Shown: piece by piece, positions 41,995 to 51,509 of the stretch
Position numbering within the stretch: position 1 is the stretch's first letter
Layout of the letters: every line of letters begins with the position of its first letter
Assembly: GCA_013001595.1 (NCBI GenBank)
Contig: JABDMH010000082.1
Span: 1 to 64,000 of the forward strand
DNA length: 64,000 bases
Direction: 5' to 3'
Origin: Saprospiraceae bacterium
GTDB taxonomy: Bacteria > Bacteroidota > Bacteroidia > Chitinophagales > Saprospiraceae
Notes under the pieces: model-generated
What the model saw: only the letters and a program-made list of their open reading frames with translations
Database searches by the model: none
What the model was told of the DNA's origin: nothing
Made by a program: the position numbers and the translations under genes

Positions 41995-43347
41995 GTGAGA
42001 AAAAACATTAAGCACTTCATGAAATTTGTATCCAAGACCCATGCTTCACTTGTATTGTTAGGCACTATTGCATCCTCGTTGCTGCCCCTCACTGGTCTTG
42101 CACAGACCTATTCGCACCTGCCGCATGATCAGAGTGTCATCATCCAACCCGTTAATCACCAACACATCGAAGCAGGTGATGGGACTACTGCTATCGAAAA
42201 TGTCACCATCATTGATGGACGTGGAGGAAGCCCCTTGGAAAATGGTACCGTATTGGTCGAGGGTAGTCGAATTAGGGCTGTAGGTCATCGAGATGAGGTA
42301 AACATTCCCAACAACACTACACGTATTGATGGCACTGGTCAAGTGCTACTTCCAGGACTTATAGATGCACATTTTCATTTAAACAATAAGCTCGTACTTC
42401 TCTTTTTACAAAAAGGCATCACCACATTGCGTGACCCTGGAGCATGGATTGAGACCTACGGCCAAGTCAGGGCTTCTGGAGAGACCATACCCAGACTATA
42501 CCTTACCGGGCCGCACTTCGATATGGGTACACCTGCCTATCCAAAGAATTCAGTTATCATTAGAGATCCACTTGAAGCTGATTATAACGTCCGATTATTT
42601 GCCGATCAAGGTGCCTCCGCAATCAAGGTATATTTTCGTTGTTCTTTGGAAATCATCGAACAGATCTGCCAGACTTCCGATCAACTTGGCATACCAGTAA
42701 CCGGTCATTTGGAAATAACCGACATCTACAATGCCGTAAACGTGGGGATAGATGGACTTGAACATATAACTTCCCTTGGTACTACCCTCATACCTAAACG
42801 TGAAGCTGAAGCCTACCGGCAACGGATACTGGCAGACAACGGTGCCAGAAAGATGGGGCGCTACGAAATGTGGCGCAACATAGATGTCGAAGACAAACCC
42901 GCTGGGGCCTTGGCAGATTTCCTCGCTGCCAAGAGGACATTTGTGTGCCCTACCCTAGGCGCTTTTGAATATCAGATGGATCCAGATAAACCAGACACGG
43001 TGAAATACGAGGGATTTCAACAGATGTTGGCCTATAACAAAGTATTATTTGATCATGGAGTACACTTGGTGCTGGGCTCCCATTCATGGTCACCTTATGA
43101 CAAGTTGGGTGGTGCATACCACAATGAAATGGAACTATGGCAAGAATGTGGCATTCCACCTATGGATATTATTCATGCCTCGACCCTACAAAATGCCAAA
43201 TTTTTGAGGGTCGAAGATCAACTGGGAAGTATTGAACCGGGAAAAATCGCAGATTTATTTTTAATCGAAGGGGATCCTTTGCAAGATATATCGGCCATGC
43301 GAAACGTAAAGAAAGTCATGCTTAATGGCAAATGGCTCAACGAATAA
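41995..43347 (+). CDS. Secreted amidohydrolase (imidazolonepropionase-like)
   Basis: IENVTIIDGRGGSPLENGTVLVEGSRIRAVGHRDEV...VLLPGLIDAHFHLNNKL...GITTLRDPGAW...GSIEPGKIADLFLIEGDPLQDI. Confidence 0.88.
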   Translation: MRKNIKHFMKFVSKTHASLVLLGTIASSLLPLTGLAQTYSHLPHDQSVIIQPVNHQHIEAGDGTTAIENVTIIDGRGGSPLENGTVLVEGSRIRAVGHRDEVNIPNNTTRIDGTGQVLLPGLIDAHFHLNNKLVLLFLQKGITTLRDPGAWIETYGQVRASGETIPRLYLTGPHFDMGTPAYPKNSVIIRDPLEADYNVRLFADQGASAIKVYFRCSLEIIEQICQTSDQLGIPVTGHLEITDIYNAVNVGIDGLEHITSLGTTLIPKREAEAYRQRILADNGARKMGRYEMWRNIDVEDKPAGALADFLAAKRTFVCPTLGAFEYQMDPDKPDTVKYEGFQQMLAYNKVLFDHGVHLVLGSHSWSPYDKLGGAYHNEMELWQECGIPPMDIIHASTLQNAKFLRVEDQLGSIEPGKIADLFLIEGDPLQDISAMRNVKKVMLNGKWLNE

Positions 43348-43377
43348 CCTCTGTATTTGTATATGCCATCATTTCAC

Positions 43378-45261
43378 TCAGATCGGTACTGAAATCATGT
43401 AGGTGCAGCCTTGGCCAACAGTTGCTTCGCGATGAATAGTCCCCCCCAAATAATCGATTCGTGCCTGCATTCCTTTGAGTCCCAGACCACTATTCTCTAG
43501 ATGTTCGGGATTAAAACCCACTCCGTTATCAGCAAGGTGTACCATTAACTCATTTCCCACGAAATCTATACTAAGGTGTACCCGCGAAGCTTGTGCGTGT
43601 TTTTGGATATTTTGAAAAATTTCTTGAATAACCCGATACAGGTTGACGCTAGTGGAATCGGGTAACTCTACTGGCTGACTGGGAATTTCCACGGAAATAT
43701 CGATATTATCACGCAATTTAATGTCATTGACCAAGTCCTCGACTGCATCTAGAAATCCAAGGTCCATCAAAGCGCCTGGCATCATATTGTGTGCAATGCG
43801 CCGCACTTCCTTACAGGCATGATCAATCAGCTCTTCAGTACGATCAATCAGCTTTAGGTCATCAAGCTTATCAATCTCACGTTGTACACTCTTTATTTGC
43901 ATTCTGGCCGATGACAATAGCCCTCCTAATCCATCATGTAGGTCCTGAGCTACTCGTTTACGTTCTTCTTCCTGTCCATCTAACATCGAATTCATTACCA
44001 AGAGTTTTTGTTGTTTTTCCAAATTTTGCACCTTTTCCAAAGCCAATCTCCTATTTTTTCTATATCTATCGACGAGAAATGATATAAGCAGAAGCGCACT
44101 GAGTAGCCCCAGCATCAGCAGATTTCGCTGTGCAGTGCGTTGACTCACGATCAATTGTTGTTTTGAGATTTGACTGTCTTTTTTTGTGGATTGATATTTA
44201 GCTTCAAGTTCTTGCAGTTGATCCCTAGAATCCTGATAAATCAGGGAGTCGCGGATACCAAAGTACTGCTCGTGAAAATGTAAGGCATCCATATAATTAC
44301 CCTCGGACTTGTGAATGCTGTACATAATCTCCTTTATCGTGGATTCGCTCCTTAAATCCGCAAACTCTTTGAGAAATTCTAGACAGCGCTCGGCAGCAGA
44401 CTCAGCTTTTTTGAAAGCTTTCTTTTTATAATGAAAGTATGCCAGATGCTTCCAGTAATTGACCTCTATGGAAGGAGCCCTTACACTATCAAGAATCGCC
44501 CTACTCCTTTCCAGACATTCTAGGGATTCATCTAAATCCATCGGTTTCTGTTCGTGAAGTAGCCCTGCGAGATTGGTTAGGGCCAGTGCCTCATACCTGA
44601 GATCAGATACTGCATGGTAAATTCCTGCAGCTTGACGTGTATATGTGATGGCCTTTTCAAAGGAATTAATACTTTGGTAATTATTGGCCAGGTTGATATA
44701 AATATCTCCAAGAATGGAAGTTTCTCCAAATGACTTCGCCAAGACTTCGGCTTTTTTCAAACACTGCTGGGAGGATTCTATCCTTCCAGCCATATTAAAA
44801 ACACTGCTCTGATTACTGAGAATTCTTGCTTGCTTCAAGGCATCTCCCAATTCCTCAGCCAGATCTAGCGCCTCTTGATAAGCTACAATTGATTCTTTAA
44901 AATTGTTGGCGAATTGTAAATTATTGGCTTTCGCGTTGTATCCTTTGCAGAGGTATTCACGGTTTTCAATTGTACTAAAAATCGCCAAAGATTGATCCAC
45001 ATAAAGAGTTGCAGAATCAAACCGACCTTGATCCATATGTACAAGAGAAGTATAGTACATGGCCAATCCCTGTTGCAATGTAGAATCTTCTGCCAGCGCC
45101 TTAAGATAGGCTGTTCGATACAGAGACAGCGCTGAATCGGGATTTGACCATTCCAGAGCCTCACCCACCGCCAAAAGGTCACTTATCGAATGGTCGACAT
45201 GCTCAGTATGTCGGTCCAGAAAGGAGAAGATGACTAGAAGTCCAATGAACATATGCATCAT
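43378..45261 (-). CDS. TPR-containing sensor histidine kinase (NarX/DesK-type HisKA_3)
   Basis: N-terminal TPR stretch; RKRVAQDLHDGLGGLLSSARMQIKSVQ...YRVIQEIFQNIQKHAQASRVHLS...LADNGVGFNPEHLENSGLGLKGMQARIDYLGG. Confidence 0.92.
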   Translation of the reverse strand: MMHMFIGLLVIFSFLDRHTEHVDHSISDLLAVGEALEWSNPDSALSLYRTAYLKALAEDSTLQQGLAMYYTSLVHMDQGRFDSATLYVDQSLAIFSTIENREYLCKGYNAKANNLQFANNFKESIVAYQEALDLAEELGDALKQARILSNQSSVFNMAGRIESSQQCLKKAEVLAKSFGETSILGDIYINLANNYQSINSFEKAITYTRQAAGIYHAVSDLRYEALALTNLAGLLHEQKPMDLDESLECLERSRAILDSVRAPSIEVNYWKHLAYFHYKKKAFKKAESAAERCLEFLKEFADLRSESTIKEIMYSIHKSEGNYMDALHFHEQYFGIRDSLIYQDSRDQLQELEAKYQSTKKDSQISKQQLIVSQRTAQRNLLMLGLLSALLLISFLVDRYRKNRRLALEKVQNLEKQQKLLVMNSMLDGQEEERKRVAQDLHDGLGGLLSSARMQIKSVQREIDKLDDLKLIDRTEELIDHACKEVRRIAHNMMPGALMDLGFLDAVEDLVNDIKLRDNIDISVEIPSQPVELPDSTSVNLYRVIQEIFQNIQKHAQASRVHLSIDFVGNELMVHLADNGVGFNPEHLENSGLGLKGMQARIDYLGGTIHREATVGQGCTYMISVPI

Positions 45262-45411
45262 GTAAAAAAAATCAAAAATTTACCAACCCTAAATCTCAAT
45301 TGCATTCATTATATGATTAAGGTAGCTGTCAAAGTTGATATTCCTCGGGAGTTTCGAAATCCCACAGGAGAGTGAGAAATCACAATACCCCTTTCGGGGG
45401 ATCTCAAATGG

Positions 45412-46044
45412 CTAGAGATGGCCTTTTTCCAAGGCCTTCTTAATGAGCTCGGCACTGTTCTTTGCATTGAACTTCGAGAGAAGGTGCTTCCGGTGTGTTT
45501 TTACAGTATGAAAAGAAATGAAAAGTTTTTCACCAATTTCCTGGTCAGTGAAGCCCTGACTCAACAATTCAAGCACTTCCTTTTCCCTTTTAGACACTGT
45601 AAACACCGTCTTATTCTTACGCGCTAAGAAATCAATAGATGTCAATCTGTCCTGCAATTGACTACTTACATAACGCTCCCCCTGAGTGACAGCACGAATG
45701 GCCTTTTCGATTTCTTCTGCCGAGTCGTCCTTTAGTAAATATCCAGAAGCCCCATGTTGAACCATTCTTTTCAAATAGCTTTGTTGATCGTACATACTGA
45801 GTGCAATTACCTTCACATCGGGATACTTTCTAGTCACCTTTTTACAAGTTTCCACCCCATTTAAGACGGGCATGTTAATATCTAGTAGAAGCACATCGGC
45901 TTGGTTTTCTTCCAGAAAATCTAGCACCTCCTGACCATTTTTTACAGCACCCACCACTTTTACGTCTTCAATACTTTCAAATATTGATACAAAGCCATCC
46001 AATAATACCTGATGATCATCCGCAAGCAACACACGTATATCCAT
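45412..46044 (-). CDS. NarL/LuxR-family response regulator
   Basis: MDIRVLLADDHQVLLDGFVSIFESIEDVKVVG...LLLDINMPVLNGVE...KREKEVLELLSQGFTDQEIGEKLFISFHTVKTHRKHLLSKF; start placed at internal Met 46044. Confidence 0.94.
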   Translation of the reverse strand: MDIRVLLADDHQVLLDGFVSIFESIEDVKVVGAVKNGQEVLDFLEENQADVLLLDINMPVLNGVETCKKVTRKYPDVKVIALSMYDQQSYLKRMVQHGASGYLLKDDSAEEIEKAIRAVTQGERYVSSQLQDRLTSIDFLARKNKTVFTVSKREKEVLELLSQGFTDQEIGEKLFISFHTVKTHRKHLLSKFNAKNSAELIKKALEKGHL

Positions 46045-46361
46045 GTGCTTTAAGATAGTAATTTGCCCAGAACCATATTCAGGAAATCCGTTGACGGTGT
46101 ATGGCAGTCTGTCTGGTGTGTTCCTCAGTGTAGACCACATTATTTGTCAGCACCGATTACTCGGGACTCCGCAGTCAGTCAGTTTCTAATACTCTGTCCA
46201 CTGGAATTTGTTGAATAACTCTGAGATTATTTCTTCGAGAAGCAAGGCGAGAACATGGCATAGCCTGAGCTATCGCGTCCCGACAGATATAGGGATGTAA
46301 CAAAGCATCTTGGAAAAAGGAGTCAGAAGTAACGATAAGCTTTCAGTAGACTGTGTACTAA

Positions 46362-46901
46362 CTAGTTATTGAGAGCACCATCATCTACCCAACATGCGAT
46401 GGCATCAATTTCATCTTGTGTAAGGGTTCCTTCCTTTGGCATATTTCGTGATTGCGTCCTTGCCTTCATATCCCCAGGATTGAAGTTTGAAAACACACGA
46501 TAATCCACATTACTTATGCCATCGTGACAACCGGAGATGGCGCAGCTAACGCGGATGATGGGCTCTACTTCATCCTTGTAGCTTATACCTGACCGAACCA
46601 GAACATCCTTTGAACTAAAGCAACCATCAGCATTTTCAACAGTAATGGAATAGACCCCCGGCAATAAATCCCTGAAGGAGCCGACAGATGAGAATGGACC
46701 ATCATCGAGCTTAAAGCGCATGATTCCAGAGCCAACTTCAGGAATTACCACAATACTACCTTGGGCAAGTCCGCATTCCGAATCGACAATCTGGACCTCA
46801 AAGGAAAGTATAATATTTTCGCAATCGACCCTTGAGGTCTCGTTATCGCATCCAGCAACAACTAAAAATATAATCAGTGTTCGAAATAGGAAGGATGACA
46901 T
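46362..46901 (-). CDS. Lipoprotein with cytochrome-like CX4CH motif
   Basis: VVAGCDNE lipobox; IIRVSCAISGCHDGISNVDYRVFSNF...MPKEGTLTQDEIDAIACWVDDGALNN. Confidence 0.65.
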   Translation of the reverse strand: MSSFLFRTLIIFLVVAGCDNETSRVDCENIILSFEVQIVDSECGLAQGSIVVIPEVGSGIMRFKLDDGPFSSVGSFRDLLPGVYSITVENADGCFSSKDVLVRSGISYKDEVEPIIRVSCAISGCHDGISNVDYRVFSNFNPGDMKARTQSRNMPKEGTLTQDEIDAIACWVDDGALNN

Positions 46902-47043
46902 ACCGTAATTTAGCTTTAACCAAAATCATCTGTCGAACAAATGGCCTCTAAAAAGGTTGAAGAAATTCATTTCTGTTCTCTTGATCATGTCTGAATGAAG
47001 TGGCACTGATGTGAGTCTCATGCAGTCCATTTTCGCACAATAG

Positions 47044-48018
47044 TTGACAAATAATTTCTATCTTTTGCTCAACAATGAATCACCTTTAGAAATGAAAAGA
47101 CGCCCTTTTGTTAAGAAAATGATCGGTGGAGGTCTATTGATGAGTCCCATGATGGGCACGCAAGATTTGGCACGAGTATTTGCACAAGAGAACCTATCGT
47201 GCCAGCAATACACTTGGTTCACCTTTTTTCGCAGAGAAAAGAAAGAATGGGTTGAAAACCTTGATCATTCTTTTGCCTCTCTCCGTAGAGCTGGGTTTCA
47301 AATGTTTGAACCCACCTTCGAAAACGTGGCAGATGTGAATGCCATCCGAGATCTAGTAGCCAAGCACGAGATTTCGGTGAAATCCTTTTATGTGAATTCA
47401 GTCTTGCACGATCCAGCTGATGTGTCAGAAAGTATGGATCTCGTAGTATCCATTGGCGAAGCGGCTCGGAAACTGGGAGCCGAAATAATAGTAACCAATC
47501 CGTCACCTATTCAATGGGGAGGTCCGGAGAACAAATCAGATAAACAACTTATCCATCAAGCCCAATCATTGGAGAAACTTGGTAAGGAGCTAAAATCCAT
47601 TGGGCTTACGTTGGCCTATCACAACCACGATGCTGAAATGCGTGAGGGTGCACGAGAGTTTCACCACATGCTTTCAACAGATCCGGACTATGTATCACTT
47701 TGCTTAGATGCGCATTGGATATATCGCGGATCGGGTAATTCTTCTGTGGCGCTTTTCGACATTATTAATCTATACCGTGACCGGATCGTCGAATTGCATC
47801 TACGTCAATCGAAAAGAGGTACATGGACCGAGACTTTTGGAGTGGGTGATATTGACTACAGCCGCCTGGCGGAAGACTTATCAAAGCATCAAATGAAACC
47901 TCTAGTCGTAATGGAACAAGCAGTGGAAGAGGGAACTCCTCATCGATTGCACAGTATCGAAGCTCTGTCGGCCAGCCGAGTCAATGCTACCTATACTTTT
48001 CAAAATCTGTTGCACTAG
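47044..48018 (+). CDS. Sugar phosphate isomerase/epimerase (xylose-isomerase-like TIM barrel)
   Basis: QQYTWFTFFRREKKEWVENLDHSFASLRRAGFQMFEPTFEN...YHNHDAEMREGAREFHHML...LCLDAHWIYRGSG...VELHLRQSKRGTWTETFGVGDIDY. Confidence 0.82.
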   Translation: MTNNFYLLLNNESPLEMKRRPFVKKMIGGGLLMSPMMGTQDLARVFAQENLSCQQYTWFTFFRREKKEWVENLDHSFASLRRAGFQMFEPTFENVADVNAIRDLVAKHEISVKSFYVNSVLHDPADVSESMDLVVSIGEAARKLGAEIIVTNPSPIQWGGPENKSDKQLIHQAQSLEKLGKELKSIGLTLAYHNHDAEMREGAREFHHMLSTDPDYVSLCLDAHWIYRGSGNSSVALFDIINLYRDRIVELHLRQSKRGTWTETFGVGDIDYSRLAEDLSKHQMKPLVVMEQAVEEGTPHRLHSIEALSASRVNATYTFQNLLH

Positions 48019-48071
48019 TCTGAAACGACATACCTCTGATTAACCTTGTCTAGCTCAGAAAAGAAGTAATC

Positions 48072-49436
48072 ATGGCCGAAAGTATCAATCCCGCCTCAGG
48101 CGAAATCCTGGCAACCTACAGAGACTATTCAGCCAATGAAATCGGAGTCAGAGCGTCCCAATCTAGCCAAGCTTATGCTAGCTTGAGAAGGACGGATTTT
48201 ACAGCCCGCTCTAAATGGATGTACGAAGTGGCCGATCTTCTGGAAAAAGAAAAGGAGAAATGGGCAGGGCTGATGACGCAAGAAATGGGCAAGCTACGCA
48301 CAGAGGCACTGGCTGAAGTAGAAAAGTGTGCTTGGGTTTGCCGCTTCTATGCCGATAATGCAGCAGAATTTCTCAAGGATAGGATGATCACCTCAGATGC
48401 ATACAAGAGCTATGTGTCTTATCAGCCACTGGGTTCAATTCTAGCCATAATGCCCTGGAACTTTCCTTTCTGGCAGGTCTTTCGTTTCGCAGCCCCGACC
48501 TTAATGGCTGGTAATACGGCTGTTCTAAAACACGCCTCCAATGTACCGCAATGTGCCCTGGCCATCGAAGAGATTTTTCACCATTCTGGCTTTCCGACGG
48601 GTAGCTTTCAAACCTTATTGGTACCCGGCAAAGCAGTGGAAAAACTCATTGCCATGCCTGAGATTAAGGCAGTGACCCTCACGGGAAGTGGACCTGCTGG
48701 CAGGTCGGTAGCTGCAGCTGCTGGTAAGCATCTTAAAAAAAGCTTATTGGAATTAGGTGGTAGCGATCCCTACATCATCCTAGAAGATGCAGATGTACAT
48801 CGCGCAGTAGATATTGCTGTGAAAGGTCGATTGCTGAATTGTGGCCAGAGCTGCATCGGTGCCAAGCGATTTATTGTAGTTGGAGATAATTACGAATCCT
48901 TCTTGCACCTATTTACATCTAAAATGGAAGGTTATAAAATGGGAGATCCCTCTGACATAAATACCGAACTAGCTCCCATGGCCTCTCAGGAATTGCGTGA
49001 TGAGTTGCATCTGCAAATAGAAGATGCTGTCAGTGCCGGCGCCAACCTCGTGCTTGGAGGAAAGATTCCAGATAGAGCTGGGGCCTACTACCCTCCCACC
49101 ATCATGACCGATGTAAAAAAAGGAATGCGTGCCTACACCGAAGAGCTATTTGGTCCAGCCGCAGTGGTCTACAGAGCTAGAGATGAAAAAGAAGCAATCA
49201 AGATCGCCAACGACAGTCCATTTGGCCTTGGAGCATGTGTAATTAGTACAGATGTTCAACGAGCGGAATCCATCGCCAGAGAACAGCTAGAGGCTGGATC
49301 TTGCTTTGTCAACGCACCGGTGGCCTCGGATCCCAGGCTACCATTTGGTGGCATCAAGGAAAGTGGCTATGGCCGAGAACTGGCAGAAGATGGCATCAAA
49401 GCGTTTATGAATATAAAGACGGTATCAATTGTGTAA
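48072..49436 (+). CDS. NAD(P)-dependent aldehyde dehydrogenase (succinate-semialdehyde-dehydrogenase-like)
   Basis: INPASGEILATYRDYS...ILAIMPWNFPFWQVFRFAAPTLMAGNTAVLKHASNVP...LELGGSDPYIILEDADV...GRLLNCGQSCIGAKRF. Confidence 0.93.
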   Translation: MAESINPASGEILATYRDYSANEIGVRASQSSQAYASLRRTDFTARSKWMYEVADLLEKEKEKWAGLMTQEMGKLRTEALAEVEKCAWVCRFYADNAAEFLKDRMITSDAYKSYVSYQPLGSILAIMPWNFPFWQVFRFAAPTLMAGNTAVLKHASNVPQCALAIEEIFHHSGFPTGSFQTLLVPGKAVEKLIAMPEIKAVTLTGSGPAGRSVAAAAGKHLKKSLLELGGSDPYIILEDADVHRAVDIAVKGRLLNCGQSCIGAKRFIVVGDNYESFLHLFTSKMEGYKMGDPSDINTELAPMASQELRDELHLQIEDAVSAGANLVLGGKIPDRAGAYYPPTIMTDVKKGMRAYTEELFGPAAVVYRARDEKEAIKIANDSPFGLGACVISTDVQRAESIAREQLEAGSCFVNAPVASDPRLPFGGIKESGYGRELAEDGIKAFMNIKTVSIV

Positions 49437-49440
49437 ATAG

Positions 49441-49758
49441 CTAAATGTCGAATCACCCTTTGTGGTAAAAAGAGGAGAATACTACTATTTGTTTATTTCA
49501 GCGCGCCCCTGGCCTAATGGTGGAGAAGATGTTTTTAGAAGTAAAACCCCATATTTATGGAAAACAATGGATCTAGTGAAAAGAATCGACCCGTGGCATG
49601 CTCTCGAAGTAGTACGAGATTTAGACGGAAAAGTGGTATTTGACCTTTGCACAGGCACTATAGAAATACCTGCTAACGATTTCAGATTGGCACCCTTTAC
49701 TTGGAACGATGGCCTGGAGGATGAAGAGACATCCGTGCCCATTCCCTGTTGTGAGTAA
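49441..49758 (+). pseudogene. C-terminal fragment of a GH43-like glycosidase
   Basis: Frame reads *LNVESPFVVKRGEYYYLFISARPWPNGGEDVFRSKTPYLWKTMDLVKRIDPWHALEVVRDLDGK...; stop at 49438-49440, no N-terminal half. Confidence 0.65.
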
Positions 49759-49847
49759 AGAATATCTAGTTGCTGTGCATATTCTCTAAAAGCTAGGATG
49801 GTACAGTAAAAAAGGAAAATTGCCCCCCATAAACTCAACCTATTAGA

Positions 49848-51509
49848 ATGCACATAATAGATTATATCGTCATACTAGTGTTCTCTCTGGTAATAGTGCT
49901 GGCAGGCTTGTCTTTTCGCAAACGAGGCGCCGATATGAAATCCTATTTTGCTGCTGGCGGTGCAGTTCCTTGGTCTATGAGCGGATTATCCCTGTTCATG
50001 AGCTTTTTCTCGGCAGGCACTTTTGTAGTCTGGGGATCTATTGCCTATGAACTGGGATGGGTTTCAATCACGATACAAATGACCATGTGCATAAGCGGTT
50101 TCTTAGTAGCTTACTTTATAGCACCTGCCTGGAGAAAAACAAATAGCCTCACTGCTGCCGAGTTTGTTAGAGATAGATTGGGAGACAACGTACAGAAATT
50201 CTACACCTACCTCATTTTGCTACTGTCATTGGCATATGCCGGAGCCTTCCTATATCCTGTTGCAAAAATCATTAATGTTTCTACTGGATTTTCTGTCAAT
50301 GCCTGCGTCATTGTTCTGGGTGTTCTGATCTTACTTTACACCGTCGTAGGTGGCCTGTGGGCTGTCATTATAACAGATGTACTTCAATTTGTTATTCTTT
50401 CTGCTTCTGTAATTATAGTGGTGTACCTATCGCTTAAAGAAGTAGGGGGTTACCAACAATTTGTAGAGAAGGTGCCTGACAACTTCTTCGATTGGACAAG
50501 TGGTGAGTATACCTGGTGGTTCATTGTTGCAGTAGCCATTTTTAACACCATTTTCATTGGTGGTAATTGGGCATATGTTCAACGATATACAAGCGTTAAA
50601 GGTCCCAAGGATGCCAAAAAGGTAGGCTTAACTTTTGGTTGGTTGTATTTGCTAAGTCCATTTTTATGGATGCTGCCACCAATGATTTATCGAGTACTAA
50701 ACCCATCTTTACCTGGTCTGGAAAATGAAGGGGCATATTTGTTGATATGCAAACAAATACTCCCCCTCGGAATATTGGGACTCATGCTCGGTGGAATGGT
50801 CTTCGCAACAGCAAGCTCAGTAAATACAACTTTAAACCTTGCCGCTTCTGTGATAACCAATGACATTTATAAAATAATAAGACCTAATGCAACGATTCAG
50901 CAAACCATGTCCGTTGCAAAAGGCTCTACCATTCTATTTGGTGTTGGCACAATCATAGTGGCACTATTAGTCCCAGCCGCAGGAGGTATTGTGAATGTTG
51001 TATTAAGTGTTGGTGCGGTAACAGGTTGCTCCTTATACGGCCCAATAGTTTGGGCGCTTTTTTCTAAAAGACACTCAGGGAAATCAATCCTATGGATTAC
51101 AATACTAAGTCTGTTAGTCAACACAGTACTTAAGGTTTTTGCAGATGCTCTACTGGGTGAGTCTTTATCGAGGGCCAATGAAATGCTTCTAGGTTCCGCT
51201 TTACCTTTATTCCTTTTAGGGATCTATGAACTATATGCCAAAACACAATACGAACAAAGTCAAGATTATGTGAAGTATAGTCTACAGAAACCAAAGGATA
51301 CAATTGAAGAAGATATAGAGGTTGGACAAAACACCTTTGGATTCAAGGTGCTTGCAGCTACTCTATTTGCCGTAAGCATCCTGATCATAATTCTAGGATT
51401 CCTCACCAAAGAATCTAGAACAATAGTTTTAGTTGTAGGCGTATTGATCTTAATTACATCAGGTATCATTCACCCAAGAGTCGGAAATAAAACTGTAACT
51501 AATACCTAA
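49848..51509 (+). CDS. Sodium:solute symporter (SSS family)
   Basis: 553 aa; MKSYFAAGGAVPWSMSGLSLFMSFFSAGTFVVWGSIAYELGWV, multi-TM. Confidence 0.91.
   Translation: MHIIDYIVILVFSLVIVLAGLSFRKRGADMKSYFAAGGAVPWSMSGLSLFMSFFSAGTFVVWGSIAYELGWVSITIQMTMCISGFLVAYFIAPAWRKTNSLTAAEFVRDRLGDNVQKFYTYLILLLSLAYAGAFLYPVAKIINVSTGFSVNACVIVLGVLILLYTVVGGLWAVIITDVLQFVILSASVIIVVYLSLKEVGGYQQFVEKVPDNFFDWTSGEYTWWFIVAVAIFNTIFIGGNWAYVQRYTSVKGPKDAKKVGLTFGWLYLLSPFLWMLPPMIYRVLNPSLPGLENEGAYLLICKQILPLGILGLMLGGMVFATASSVNTTLNLAASVITNDIYKIIRPNATIQQTMSVAKGSTILFGVGTIIVALLVPAAGGIVNVVLSVGAVTGCSLYGPIVWALFSKRHSGKSILWITILSLLVNTVLKVFADALLGESLSRANEMLLGSALPLFLLGIYELYAKTQYEQSQDYVKYSLQKPKDTIEEDIEVGQNTFGFKVLAATLFAVSILIIILGFLTKESRTIVLVVGVLILITSGIIHPRVGNKTVTNT

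Noticed and set aside
45385-45400. Hairpin ccccTTTCgggg between kinase and regulator genes
   Set aside because: Short stem, no T-run; cannot separate from chance.
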